A DNA stretch of 64,000 nt from Porphyrobacter sp. (GCA_017744315.1 JAGIBN010000003.1:526024-590023), one strand, 5' to 3'; positions 22,364-31,536 are shown, counted from the stretch's first letter. Program-made: numbers and translations. The notes: generated by a model not told the origin, from the letters alone.

Positions 22364-24271
22364 GTGGAACTTCGCAATCGGTCGCTGAGCGATACGCTCG
22401 ACCTGGCAGTCGCGGCGGGCCGAGCCGCTGGCGTGACCCGGGTTTCCGACGTTACGCAATTCGGGGTCCGCGGAATCCCGGTGTTCCAGGCTACCCGTCC
22501 TGCGTCCCGCTCGCTGGCTGTGTCGCAGGGGAAGGGTCTGACGCCGTCAGCAGCTATTGTTGGTGCGCTGCTGGAAGCGGCGGAACTATGGACGGCTGAA
22601 ACACTCGAGATGCCGGGGCAGCTCAGGCCTTTGTCCAAATTGCCCGATCGCGACGTCGCGATCTGGACGGGGGAAAGGGACCCGCTAGCCGTCGACCTCT
22701 CGCGGTCCCTGCCACGAGCGTGGCTCGCGGGCACGAATATTTCATCGGGCGAGAAATGCGCGGTTCCGTGGGATTTGCTTTCGCTGGATTTTACTCAAGA
22801 AAACCTGGAATTTATCGCCACGTCGAACGGGCTGGCATGCGGGAACACGCGATCCGAGGCGCTTGTGTCGGGAATCGCCGAACTGCTGGAACATCACTTC
22901 GTCGCACAATTTCATCGCCTGCGGATAAAGGAGCGGCGGGCGATCCAAGTAGGGCTGGAGACGATCCCAGACTGCGGAATTCAGCGATTGCTTGAGTACA
23001 TCAAACGATCGGGCTTCGAAATACGGGCCTGGAGTTTAGCGAATGACTTGGCGGTCCCGGTATTCGAAGTGACACTCTTCGACACCCAATTTCTCGCAGA
23101 CAATGTAACGCCGGCGGGAGGAAACGGATGTTATCCCAATGCGCGCGTCGCCTTTGTCAGGGCCTTGCTCGAAGCCGTGCAGAGCCTCGCCACGCTGGTC
23201 GCGGGAGCGCGAGATGATCTGACGCCCAACGAATACCGCGGCAGGCGTGAGCGAAACACGGGTATTCTGCTGAACACCCTGGCTTTCGACGACGGCCCGC
23301 TTGATTGGAAGGCGATCCCAACCACCGACTGCACCAGCAGCGAACAGTGCCTCGACCTTCTGCTCCGGCAAGTAGGGGAGATATCCAACCTCCCGGTCAT
23401 CGCTTACGATCACGTGTCGCCTTGTCCGGGCCTCCACATTGCGCATGCGCTGGCGCCCGGACTTCTCGACGAGGATCGTGGGCAGAGGTTCGAAGCTCAG
23501 GCGCCGTCCGACCCGCCGGAGCGTCCCGCGAGCGTGGCCTGTCCCCGCCAGGGTTCGCGCCGGATCCTGTTCGCCGGGCCGAGTATCGCAGGTCAAACGA
23601 TCCCGCCGGGGATCGAAGTGCGTCCGCCGGCGAAATGTGGCGACCTGGCAGATCTGCTCTCCGAACCGCCTGCGGCCGTCGGGCTGGTGGACGGACATTT
23701 TCGAGCTGCGCCTACGGTTTGGCACAAGGAGATTCTCAGCCTGCTTGCACTCGGGGTCCAGGTTTTCGGTGGGGCGAGCATCGGGGCAATGCGGGCTGCC
23801 GAACTGGACCGCTTCGGCATGGTGGGCATAGGGACTTTGTATGAGGCCTACCGTAGCGGGGCTTTGGTCCGGGACGACGCCGTCATGTTGGTTCACGCGC
23901 CGGCAGAGCTAGGTTTTGCGCCGCTCTCGATTCCATTGGTCGATGCAGAATACGCCCTGCTCGGCTTCGACCTTCCAACGAAGGCTCTGCGGATCATGCA
24001 GCGCATAGTCAGGACCACTCCGTTCGAGTCTCGTGACTGGCCAACCTGCCTCGCTCAGTATCGGGCACGCACCGGAATGGAGTTCCCGGTCTCTTTAGAA
24101 CGTCTCGAGGCCGCTCCGTCACTCAAGCAGATCGACACGGCCTTGCTGGTGAGGGCCTTGGCCGATTGCCAACAGCGAAGGACGGCGAAGACGCCATTGC
24201 CCCCGATTACCAGCCACTACCGTGCTATGCTGGCCAGATCGGCGCCAGAGTTTGCTGCAAGCCTGATCTGA
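22364..24271 (+). CDS. YcaO-TfuA fusion, peptide backbone-modifying enzyme
   Basis: The 635-residue protein joins two domains usually encoded separately. The YcaO part, about residues 30-375, has the ATP-binding motifs SQGKG (54-58) with Glu71/Glu74, GNTRSEA (160-166) with Glu173/Glu176, and GCYPNARVAFVRALLEA (255-271). The TfuA part, about residues 400-540, has FAGPS (403-407), VDGHF (442-446), HKEI (454-457) and GASIGAMRAAE (470-480). YcaO proteins activate amide bonds with ATP to form azolines or, with TfuA, thioamides (known in archaeal methyl-CoM reductase and thioamidated RiPPs). The likely substrate is the 86-residue product just upstream. Start GTG 22364 is the first start codon after that gene. 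The 3' end overlaps the convergent regulator by 47 bp. No sulfur carrier, protease or exporter gene is adjacent. Confidence 0.9.
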   Translation: MELRNRSLSDTLDLAVAAGRAAGVTRVSDVTQFGVRGIPVFQATRPASRSLAVSQGKGLTPSAAIVGALLEAAELWTAETLEMPGQLRPLSKLPDRDVAIWTGERDPLAVDLSRSLPRAWLAGTNISSGEKCAVPWDLLSLDFTQENLEFIATSNGLACGNTRSEALVSGIAELLEHHFVAQFHRLRIKERRAIQVGLETIPDCGIQRLLEYIKRSGFEIRAWSLANDLAVPVFEVTLFDTQFLADNVTPAGGNGCYPNARVAFVRALLEAVQSLATLVAGARDDLTPNEYRGRRERNTGILLNTLAFDDGPLDWKAIPTTDCTSSEQCLDLLLRQVGEISNLPVIAYDHVSPCPGLHIAHALAPGLLDEDRGQRFEAQAPSDPPERPASVACPRQGSRRILFAGPSIAGQTIPPGIEVRPPAKCGDLADLLSEPPAAVGLVDGHFRAAPTVWHKEILSLLALGVQVFGGASIGAMRAAELDRFGMVGIGTLYEAYRSGALVRDDAVMLVHAPAELGFAPLSIPLVDAEYALLGFDLPTKALRIMQRIVRTTPFESRDWPTCLAQYRARTGMEFPVSLERLEAAPSLKQIDTALLVRALADCQQRRTAKTPLPPITSHYRAMLARSAPEFAASLI

Positions 24272-26267
24272 CCCAGGAGAGGTTCTCCGGCGGATAGAGC
24301 GGCATGGTGTCCCCGAACCAATCGAGTACGTCCTGCAATTCGGGTTCCCGCTCCTGCTGCCACGCATGTTCGAAGTCCGAGATGAGCTTAGCCGCGACCT
24401 GGGAATCCCGGTCAGAGGCACCGTTCAGCCTGGTCGAATTGGCAATCCGCACAGCAGCATATTGCATGCCTTCCTCGCCCGACACAGCGAAGTGCTCTTC
24501 CGCCGTCTCATGGTCGCCCCGCAGAGCCAGGATAACCGCGTAGTCGGCGTGATAATCGCTTGGCGGGAGCGGGTTGAGGAAGAAGGCTTGCTGCATCAGC
24601 CGTTCGGCTTCGTCGAGGTCGCCGATCAGGCACAGGCCCATCGCGCACATGTTGATCAGGTCTGCGTCATGCGACACGGTCTTTAGGGCCGCTTCGATAC
24701 TGCGTCGGGCTGCGTCCGTTTCCCCATGGCGCAGCTGGCACCAGGCCTGGCGAACACGGACCTCGAAATGCCCAGGAGCGATCGCGGCAGCGGCTCTGAG
24801 ATGGGCGTCGGACAATTCGCGGAAGTGCCGGACGTCATGACCACAGAGCTGTTGCCAGAAATCGGTGTTGTACATCCGGATCAGCAGCAGCCGCGCACCA
24901 AGGTGCTGTGGATCGCGCTCAAGCAGCGATTCGAGCAGCCGGACCCCCTCCCGCACTGCTTCAAGGTGCCCCGCAGTGCGGATCAGCAGGCGGGCGCGGG
25001 TGTAGACTGCGCGGTCGTTTTCGAGCTCATCGGATGACTGGCGAAGCTTCGATTCAAGGTCGCGGTCGATTGCCGGCAGGGTCGCGCCAGCGGCTTTGGC
25101 TACGATGGTATCGAGCATCTCAGCCCCGGCGCTGTCGAAGCGCAGCGACTCCGACCAGATGATGACGCGGCTCTGCCCGCTCGCGAGTTGGAGCGTGACC
25201 CGATAGCTGTCGCCGACTTGCTGAATACTGCCGGACAGCAGGTAGAGACCGAGAGCGTCCTCGCTCTGCAGGACCATCACATCGGTGTCACTCCCGTCGA
25301 CCGCAAGCACCTGGATACCGCGGATGCGGCTGATCGAAGTGCGCATGTCGTCGGCGCAGAATTGGGCGAGCGAGGCGAGCGCGCTGCCGTCACCATGGGT
25401 CTGGAGCGGAGCAACCAGAACCAGCGGCAGCAAGTCGCCGCCAAGCCGCTGGGGCTCAGCCGGTGCCTCGGGGCTGGTTTGGCGCGGCGCTTCGGCTTGA
25501 GCAGGGACCTGATCTTGCAGCGGCCTGCCGCTGGTCAGCGAGTGGAGCAGCGCCCGCGTTTCCTCCGAGGGCAAGGCGCCAAACTCGCGTTCGAGCCGGT
25601 CGCACAGCTGGCGGTAGCGGCGATGGAGCGAGGCTCCGTCGCCGCTGGCGTGGTCGAGGCGCATGCCAAGCCGAACCACGGCCTCGTTGACCGGGTCGAT
25701 GCGATCGAGCGACCGCAGGATGTTGCGGGCGTTCTTCATGTCCGACAGCCCGTTCGCTTCGATGGCGCCCACGGCCTGGCTGAGCACGAGTTCGCGCTGT
25801 CGCGGGCGCTCCGCCAGCAACCATTCGTCGAAGCCGGGAGACACATCGAGGAAGTCCTCGAGCAGGTCTCCCCTGATCTCGTCGAGCAGGCCGGCAAGGG
25901 CGTGAAGGTCATGCGAGGTAGCAGCATGGCCCACCTCGTGAAGATCGGTTGTCAGTAAGGCGCCATCGAGCTTCACCTCGTCGCGCGTCGTGGCCACGGC
26001 GTGACCGATGGCGGCAAGTTCGCGAAGTTCCTTGAGCGATTGCCGCAAGCTGGCCCGCGCCTGGTCCGGGCCACGATCGGTCCAAAGCAGATAGGAGAGT
26101 TGCTCGCGGGTGGCGGCTAGGGCGACTGAAAGCGAAAGGTAGGCGAGAATGGCCCTGGCCTTGCGGCCCGGCAGTGTGACGTCCCTCCCAGCTTGCGTCA
26201 GACGAAAGCGCCCGAACAACTGCATTCTGGGGAGGTGTGCCGAAGAAGTCCCCTCGATTGCTGGCAT
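24225..26267 (-). CDS. SARP-like regulator (BTAD, TolB-like and TPR regions)
   Basis: The 680-residue protein opens with a winged-helix region (MQLFGRFRLTQAGRDV then GRKARAILAYLSLS) and a bacterial transcriptional activator domain (LSYLLWTDRGPDQARASLRQSLKELR, GDLLEDFLDVSPGFDEWLLAER, LHRRYRQLCDRLEREFG). A middle region resembles the TolB-like part of CadC/adenylate-cyclase-type regulators (ADDMRTSISRIRGIQVLAV, YLLSGSIQQVGDSYRVTLQL). The last 250 residues are TPR-like helices. It has no NB-ARC ATPase, so it is not a full AfsR. Convergent 47-bp overlap with the YcaO-TfuA gene suggests it controls, or is antisense-coupled to, that locus. DNA-binding role is inferred from domains. Confidence 0.8.
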   Translation of the reverse strand: MPAIEGTSSAHLPRMQLFGRFRLTQAGRDVTLPGRKARAILAYLSLSVALAATREQLSYLLWTDRGPDQARASLRQSLKELRELAAIGHAVATTRDEVKLDGALLTTDLHEVGHAATSHDLHALAGLLDEIRGDLLEDFLDVSPGFDEWLLAERPRQRELVLSQAVGAIEANGLSDMKNARNILRSLDRIDPVNEAVVRLGMRLDHASGDGASLHRRYRQLCDRLEREFGALPSEETRALLHSLTSGRPLQDQVPAQAEAPRQTSPEAPAEPQRLGGDLLPLVLVAPLQTHGDGSALASLAQFCADDMRTSISRIRGIQVLAVDGSDTDVMVLQSEDALGLYLLSGSIQQVGDSYRVTLQLASGQSRVIIWSESLRFDSAGAEMLDTIVAKAAGATLPAIDRDLESKLRQSSDELENDRAVYTRARLLIRTAGHLEAVREGVRLLESLLERDPQHLGARLLLIRMYNTDFWQQLCGHDVRHFRELSDAHLRAAAAIAPGHFEVRVRQAWCQLRHGETDAARRSIEAALKTVSHDADLINMCAMGLCLIGDLDEAERLMQQAFFLNPLPPSDYHADYAVILALRGDHETAEEHFAVSGEEGMQYAAVRIANSTRLNGASDRDSQVAAKLISDFEHAWQQEREPELQDVLDWFGDTMPLYPPENLSWVRSGLQQTLAPIWPA

Positions 26268-26433
26268 GACACACTCGCCGTGACAGAGCGAAATGCTTCG
26301 AGCACCAGCGCGGTTTGCAGCCCCACGCGCCGGGCCCCACCGAATTGTCGAAGCTTGCCGTTCCTCCCGTCAGAATGCAAGCAGGGGGCACCGCGCCGCA
26401 GTGCCCCCATGATAGCATGATGGTCATGGGTAG

Positions 26434-26814
26434 TTACTTCGCAGAGGCAACTACCGGTAGTTCGGCGGCGCGCTGGGCCGTAGCCGTGCCGTTAAGGCGG
26501 TCGGTCGCCTTATTGATCGCGACTTGGCGCTGGCTCTGGATATGAGCCCACGTTGCATCCTGGCACTTGGACACACCAGCCTGCTGCTGCAGGTTCTGGT
26601 AGCCATGCTCACCGCAAACACGGCGGACGGCGCGGTCCAGGCGGCGATCGAGCGCCTTGATACCTTCGGGGCTGGTCAGGTCGAGGTCGCCGTATCCCAC
26701 GGGGATGGTGCGGCCTTGCTCGCGGGCTGATGCCACTGAAGGAACGGTTTGAACGAGTGCGGCCAAAGCAAAGGCAATAGCCGGCAGGGCGGACTTGTGA
26801 TTGGTCTTGGTCAT
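26434..26814 (-). CDS. UrcA family protein
   Basis: The 126-residue exported protein has a signal peptide (AIAFALAALVQTVPSVASA) and the UrcA core: IPVGYGDLDLTSPEGIKALDRRLDRAVRRVCG, then a second cysteine in VSKCQDATWAHIQSQ that can pair with the first. UrcA proteins are common in sphingomonads and Caulobacter; their function is unknown. ATG 26814 has GGAG seven bases upstream. It stands alone between the regulator and the divergent porin operon. Confidence 0.88.
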   Translation of the reverse strand: MTKTNHKSALPAIAFALAALVQTVPSVASAREQGRTIPVGYGDLDLTSPEGIKALDRRLDRAVRRVCGEHGYQNLQQQAGVSKCQDATWAHIQSQRQVAINKATDRLNGTATAQRAAELPVVASAK

Positions 26815-27027
26815 GTTCGGTCTCCACTTGAGCCCGGCGGTTTTGCCGGACACGAACCATTTGCCCCGAGGTGCGTGAGCCGCCTCGTCGGTTGGCCGTG
26901 AAAACGCCGTGAAAAATTCGCTAAATCGCAATCGCGACAGAGCCGCTGCACGCAGCACGTCCTTTCCGAATTGTTTACCAAGGTTTTGCTATGCCGCCGG
27001 TGGGTTTGGGGGTGTCGCAGAACCGAA

Positions 27028-28275
27028 ATGTATGGGCCGAAAGCATCAATGCTTGTGCTCGCAGCCACCTTGTGGCCAGCGCACGCGGCTGCTCAGGACA
27101 TTTTTGGGCCGGCTAACGTCGAAGCTTCGATAGATTTGCGCGGCAGCGCGGTCGATGGCGAAAAGGGTTGGCTCGACGGCGGATTCGGCAAACTGCGCGA
27201 AGGCGGTGGCGATGAGGGCGGCACGATGGTGCGGGCGCGGATCGCCTCGGCCGATCTGGCCTGGACGCCGCAGTTCACCTGGAACCTGAGCGGTCACGTC
27301 AGCGCCACCTATCAGGCGAATGTCCCCGACGACGTGGACTTCAGCGAAATCTACCTCAAGTTCCGCACCTCGCCCGCCGCAGTTCGCCTTTCCGCGCGGG
27401 CCGGAGTGTTCTGGCCGCCGATTTCGCAGGAACACAGCGGCGTCAACTGGACCGTGGACGACACCATCACCCCCTCCGCTGCCAACAGTTGGGTCGGTGA
27501 GGAGGTCAAGGTTCTCGGCCTCGAAGCGAGCGTCGAAACCACGTTTGCGGAGCATGAGCTCTCGCTCACCGGCGCGGTCTTCAAGCATGACGACATGGCA
27601 GGGACGCTGCTGACTTATCGCGGCTGGGCTCTGCACGACGTGAAAGTCACCATCGGGGGCGACTTTCCCCTTCCGCCCCTCAGCGCCTCGACTGCTCCTT
27701 ACCAGGCCCCGATCACCAACCCGTTCTGGGAAGAGGATGGCAGGGCGGGCTTCTACGGTCGGGTCGACTGGACCCCGCCTCTGCCGGTCACGTTCAACGC
27801 GTTCTACTACGACAACCGGGGCGACCGCACTTCGACCCGAGCGATGCAGACCTCGTGGCGCACGCGCTTCTGGAACCTGGGCGCGATGGCGACTCTGGGG
27901 GAGCGCACGGTGGCCAAGGCCCAGGCCATGTGGGGCAACACCCTTGTTGGTCCCGATACGCCTTACGGCATTCCTGCAGACGTCGATTTCATGACCGCCT
28001 ACCTGCTGTTCACGCGCGAGATTGGCAGCGACAAGCTGGCCGCGCGGGCGGACTGGTTCGAAACCGACGACAACAGCTTCGTCGCCTCTGACAACAACAA
28101 CGAAGACGGTTGGTCGGCTACGCTCGCCTATCACCATCCGCTGAAGAGCTATGCCGACCTGCTGGTCGAAGTGATCCACGTCTACAGCGACCGGCCCGCC
28201 CGCCTCCTCAACGCCGGCATCGCGCCCGAGCAGGAGCAGACCCTGCTTCAGACGTCGATCCGCGTGACGCTCTAG
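27028..28275 (+). CDS. Outer-membrane porin-like beta-barrel protein
   Basis: The roughly 415-residue protein has a signal peptide ending WPAHAAAQ and an alternating, aromatic-rich pattern throughout, typical of a beta barrel (FTWNLSGHVSATYQ, VRLSARAGVFWPP, LAARADWFETDD, SYADLLVEVIHVYSD). The final residues QTSIRVTL resemble a barrel end but lack the usual terminal aromatic. No Cys. ATG 27028 is chosen for signal length; 26971 and 27049 are alternatives. It is the first gene of a set with a cupredoxin-like protein (12 bp later) and a GGDEF-EAL protein, suggesting joint use, perhaps in substrate uptake or surface sensing. The specific solute is unknown. Confidence 0.7.
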   Translation: MYGPKASMLVLAATLWPAHAAAQDIFGPANVEASIDLRGSAVDGEKGWLDGGFGKLREGGGDEGGTMVRARIASADLAWTPQFTWNLSGHVSATYQANVPDDVDFSEIYLKFRTSPAAVRLSARAGVFWPPISQEHSGVNWTVDDTITPSAANSWVGEEVKVLGLEASVETTFAEHELSLTGAVFKHDDMAGTLLTYRGWALHDVKVTIGGDFPLPPLSASTAPYQAPITNPFWEEDGRAGFYGRVDWTPPLPVTFNAFYYDNRGDRTSTRAMQTSWRTRFWNLGAMATLGERTVAKAQAMWGNTLVGPDTPYGIPADVDFMTAYLLFTREIGSDKLAARADWFETDDNSFVASDNNNEDGWSATLAYHHPLKSYADLLVEVIHVYSDRPARLLNAGIAPEQEQTLLQTSIRVTL

Positions 28276-28287
28276 GTGAGGCGCTCA

Positions 28288-28908
28288 ATGAACTCCGGTC
28301 TTCGCCTAATCCTCGGCCTCCTGGTTCTGTGCAGTGCGGGCCTTGCTCGCGCCGGGGACCTGACAGTCGTGGTACGGGACAGCGGGGGCCGGCCAGTCGC
28401 CGATGCGGTAGTGATGGCGGATGTGGCCGGGCAGCCTGCACCGGCTCCCGGGCACTTCGTGATCAGCCAGAAGAGCATGGCCTTCGTGCCGTTCGTGCTG
28501 GTCATTCCGGTCGGCTCGACCGTCGAATTTGGCAACCTCGATCCGTTTCGCCACCACGTCTACTCGTTCTCTCCGGCCAAGGAATTCGAGCTCAAGCTGT
28601 TCGGTCAGGGTCAGACGCGGCCGGTGCGGTTCGACAAGCCGGGCCTGGTGGCGATCGGCTACAATATCCACGATTCGATGCAGGCCTTCATCCAGGTCGT
28701 GACCACTCCCTTCGCGGTGAAGACAGACGGGCAGGGTCGCGCCACGCTTCACGGCGTTTCGAATGAAGTTCGCGAACTGCGGGTCTGGCACCCCTATCTG
28801 CGGGCGCCCGGCAACCAGCTGGTCCTCAAGGTCGATGGCAGCAAGACCGCGACGATCCCGGTTTCGGTGAGCGTCCGGCGCCCCGCTCCGATGCGGCACG
28901 ACTATTGA
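28288..28908 (+). CDS. Cupredoxin-like periplasmic protein lacking the copper cysteine
   Basis: The 206-residue protein has a signal peptide (LGLLVLCSAGLARA). It contains a carboxypeptidase-regulatory-like strand set and a plastocyanin-like fold seen in the methylamine-utilisation-type family: VIPVGSTVEFGNLDPFRHHVYSFS (His89/His90) and IGYNIHDSMQAF (His128, Met131). Family members normally read CNIHDWM, so the position of the type-1 copper cysteine is Tyr125 here. Copper binding may be lost or altered. ATG 28288 has GAGG six bases upstream. Its stop overlaps the start of the GGDEF-EAL gene. It may act as a periplasmic partner for the neighbouring receptor. Confidence 0.75.
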   Translation: MNSGLRLILGLLVLCSAGLARAGDLTVVVRDSGGRPVADAVVMADVAGQPAPAPGHFVISQKSMAFVPFVLVIPVGSTVEFGNLDPFRHHVYSFSPAKEFELKLFGQGQTRPVRFDKPGLVAIGYNIHDSMQAFIQVVTTPFAVKTDGQGRATLHGVSNEVRELRVWHPYLRAPGNQLVLKVDGSKTATIPVSVSVRRPAPMRHDY

Positions 28909-31250
28909 GCGTGGGCCGCTTCAAGTCCCTCCAGTCGCGTATCACAGCGCTCTATTCGGCCACCTTCGGGCTGGTCATGATCCTCGTCGCGATCGGGATC
29001 CAGTTCGCGATTGCCCAGAGCGCCGAGGACAAAGTCCGCTCGGAACTGAATTCCAGCGCCGAAGTGATCAACCGCATCTGGACGATGCGCGGGCAGGAAC
29101 TCGAGAGTGTTGCTCTCCCGCTCGCGCTCGACTTCGGCTTTCGCGAGGCGGTGGCAACCGATGATGACGAGACGATCCGCACCGCGCTGCAGAATCTGGC
29201 TTCGCGGATCGACGTGCCCAACGCCTTCGTGGTCAAATACGACGGACGCGTCGTGGGCATGCGGCCCGAGCTCGATGCCCGCTACAACGAAGCCTTGTGG
29301 AACGAGCTCGATTCCGGCTGGCAGTCCGGCGCTCTCCGTCTGAACGACGCCACGTTCCAGGCTGTTGCGGCAGAGATCAAAGCGCCCGCCCTGATCGGCT
29401 GGCTGGTGCTGGGGCGAAAGCTCGACACGAACGAGATGGGCCAGATCAGCGCCCTTTCGGCCATTCCCGTCAGCGCTTCGATCGTCCGCCGAGCTGAGGA
29501 TGGACAGTGGGTCTACGACGCTTCCAGCCGTACGATCTCGGACACGAAGGTAGCCGGTGTCCTGGAACAGATGTCCGCCTCCGCCTCCAGGCACCCCGAA
29601 GGGATAGCCGAACGGATGGATGGCAAGATGGTCCTGGTCAGGCCGCTCGGAACCTTCGGAGATGGCGCGACGACCGGACTGCTGCTCGACTTCTCGATCG
29701 CCGACGCGCTGGCCGAATATGACCTGCTTCGCCTTACCGTGCTCTTTGCCGGTCTGCTCGGACTGTTGCTGGTAGCCTTCGCCAGCTCGCGCATCGCCCG
29801 CCATATCGTGCGGCCGATCTCGGCCCTTGAGAAGGCCACCCGTTCGCTGGAGAAGGGCGAATGGACCACGGTCCCCGTCTCTTCGGACGATGAGATCGGT
29901 TCGCTGTCGAGCAGCTTCAACGCCATGTCGGCCGGGATCGCGCAGCGCGAGAATCGCATTCGGCACATGGCCTATCATGACGCGCTGACCGATCTTCCCA
30001 ACCGGTTGCAGCTGGCAGACAAGTTCGACGAATTGCTGCGCGAGATCGAGCGCACCGAGGGAGCGCTCGCGGTCCTCTGCCTCGACATCGATAACTTCAA
30101 GATCATCAACGACACGCTTGGGCACCAGGTCGGCGACAAGCTCCTGACGATCGCCGCCGACCGCCTGAGGGCCGCCGCGGCCGGGCACTTCGTCGCGCGG
30201 ACGGGCGGGGACGAGTTCTGCGTCCTGCTGGTTGGGCCAAGGGTCAGTTCCGCCGGCGACCTCGCCGAAATCCTGATCGAGAGGTTCAATCAGCCGATGA
30301 CGATCGAGGGGCATCTGCTGAAGGCGGGCGTCAGCATCGGCATCTCGCGCGCACCGCTCGACAGCATGATGGCGGACGACCTGCTCAAGCACGCGGACCT
30401 CGCCATGTACGCGGCCAAGGCCGCGGGGCGGGGTCGATACCGCTTCTTCACCACCGACCTCGACGAGGAAGCCCAGCAGCGGCGCGCGATCGAAATGGCG
30501 CTTCATGATGCGATCGCGAACGGGGAGTTCGAACTCTATTTCCAGCCGCTGTTCGACCTCAAGACCAACCGCTTCTCAGCCTTCGAAGCGCTGATCCGGT
30601 GGAACCGCCCGGGCCATGGCCTCGTCTCGCCGCAGGAATTCATCAGCGTTGCCGAAGAGACCGGCCTGATCGTCCCGATCGGCGAGTGGGTGCTCAAGGA
30701 AGCCTGTCGCATTGCCGCGACCTGGCCAGCGGACGTCAGCGTCGCGGTCAACTTCTCGACCGTCCAGTTCGAGACCCCGGGATTGAAGAACCAGGTCTTC
30801 CAGGCCCTCGCGACCTCAGGCCTCGCCCCGAAGCGGCTCGAGATCGAAATTACCGAATCGCTGTTCCTCGAAAGCAGCGGTCAGGTCCTCGAGACGCTTC
30901 ACAGCCTCAAGCAGGTCGGGGCCCGCATTGCCCTCGACGACTTCGGCACGGGCTTCTCCTCGTTGAGCTATCTGCGGCGCTTCCCGTTCGACAAGATCAA
31001 GATCGACCGCTCGTTCATCATGGAACTGCTCAAGACCAAGGAGGCGAACGCCGTGGTCAAGGCCATCACCGATCTCGCGGCCGCCCTGAGCATGGAGACC
31101 ACAGCCGAGGGGGTGGAGGACGCCGAGCAAGTCGAAGCCTTGCGCGCCCACGGCTGCACCAATGTCCAGGGCTTCCTGTTCAGCCGCCCGGTCCCGGCAA
31201 GCGAAGTCATCGCACTGATCCAGGCTGGCGGCGCACGACGCGTGGCCTGA
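28905..31250 (+). CDS. Membrane GGDEF-EAL cyclic-di-GMP enzyme with HAMP domain
   Basis: The 781-residue receptor has a membrane helix near residues 20-38, a periplasmic sensor of about 230 residues, a second helix (LLRLTVLFAGLLGLLLVAF), a HAMP linker (ISALEKATRSLEKGEW), a GGDEF domain with intact GGDEF in RTGGDEFCVLL, and an EAL domain with EALIRW, NFSTVQF and DDFGTGFSSLSYL. Both synthesis and hydrolysis motifs look intact, so the net activity cannot be predicted. TTG 28905 overlaps the upstream stop; GTG 28911 is the alternative. The sensor domain probably receives a signal from the preceding periplasmic/outer-membrane proteins. Confidence 0.88.
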   Translation: MSVGRFKSLQSRITALYSATFGLVMILVAIGIQFAIAQSAEDKVRSELNSSAEVINRIWTMRGQELESVALPLALDFGFREAVATDDDETIRTALQNLASRIDVPNAFVVKYDGRVVGMRPELDARYNEALWNELDSGWQSGALRLNDATFQAVAAEIKAPALIGWLVLGRKLDTNEMGQISALSAIPVSASIVRRAEDGQWVYDASSRTISDTKVAGVLEQMSASASRHPEGIAERMDGKMVLVRPLGTFGDGATTGLLLDFSIADALAEYDLLRLTVLFAGLLGLLLVAFASSRIARHIVRPISALEKATRSLEKGEWTTVPVSSDDEIGSLSSSFNAMSAGIAQRENRIRHMAYHDALTDLPNRLQLADKFDELLREIERTEGALAVLCLDIDNFKIINDTLGHQVGDKLLTIAADRLRAAAAGHFVARTGGDEFCVLLVGPRVSSAGDLAEILIERFNQPMTIEGHLLKAGVSIGISRAPLDSMMADDLLKHADLAMYAAKAAGRGRYRFFTTDLDEEAQQRRAIEMALHDAIANGEFELYFQPLFDLKTNRFSAFEALIRWNRPGHGLVSPQEFISVAEETGLIVPIGEWVLKEACRIAATWPADVSVAVNFSTVQFETPGLKNQVFQALATSGLAPKRLEIEITESLFLESSGQVLETLHSLKQVGARIALDDFGTGFSSLSYLRRFPFDKIKIDRSFIMELLKTKEANAVVKAITDLAAALSMETTAEGVEDAEQVEALRAHGCTNVQGFLFSRPVPASEVIALIQAGGARRVA

Positions 31251-31307
31251 GCCAAAGCTAGCCTCGTGTAGAGGCAGCGATCTAGCGTTCTGCCGATGGT
31301 GGAAAGG

Positions 31308-31321
31308 TGGCGGAGACGGAG
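31308..31321. repeat. Left attachment-site core (copy of tRNA-Ser 3' end)
   Basis: TGGCGGAGACGGAG is identical to the last 14 bases of the tRNA-Ser gene (with encoded CCA, read on the other strand). The rest of the tRNA is absent here, so this is the displaced half-site left by integration. It is 216 bp upstream of the integrase start. Confidence 0.75.
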
Positions 31322-31536
31322 TCCGCCAAACTGGCATCCAGATTCGTTCCGATTCCTCCGCGACAAGTTCTAAAATAGGCGTATTTAGGGACGAGGGGAC
31401 CCTCACTTGTTCGAATGCGTTCCGTTGCGTTCCCATAAAACCGCGCTATCATCGGGGAGCAGTTTTGGGAACGCGCTCTCCGTACCGCCATAGAGGCGGA
31501 TCTGGGGTTGGCACGGTTCTCTGACGGGGAGCCATA

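Noticed and set aside
22016..22459. Reverse ORF opposite the peptide gene
   Set aside because: No ribosome site, Arg-rich, and the forward frame has a good site and operon context.
28902..30506. 534-codon open frame antisense to the GGDEF-EAL gene
   Set aside because: Frame-shadow of a well-supported gene; no motifs.
31308..31321. A second tRNA at the left end of the island
   Set aside because: Only 14 bp match the tRNA 3' end; no acceptor 5' half or cloverleaf can be drawn.
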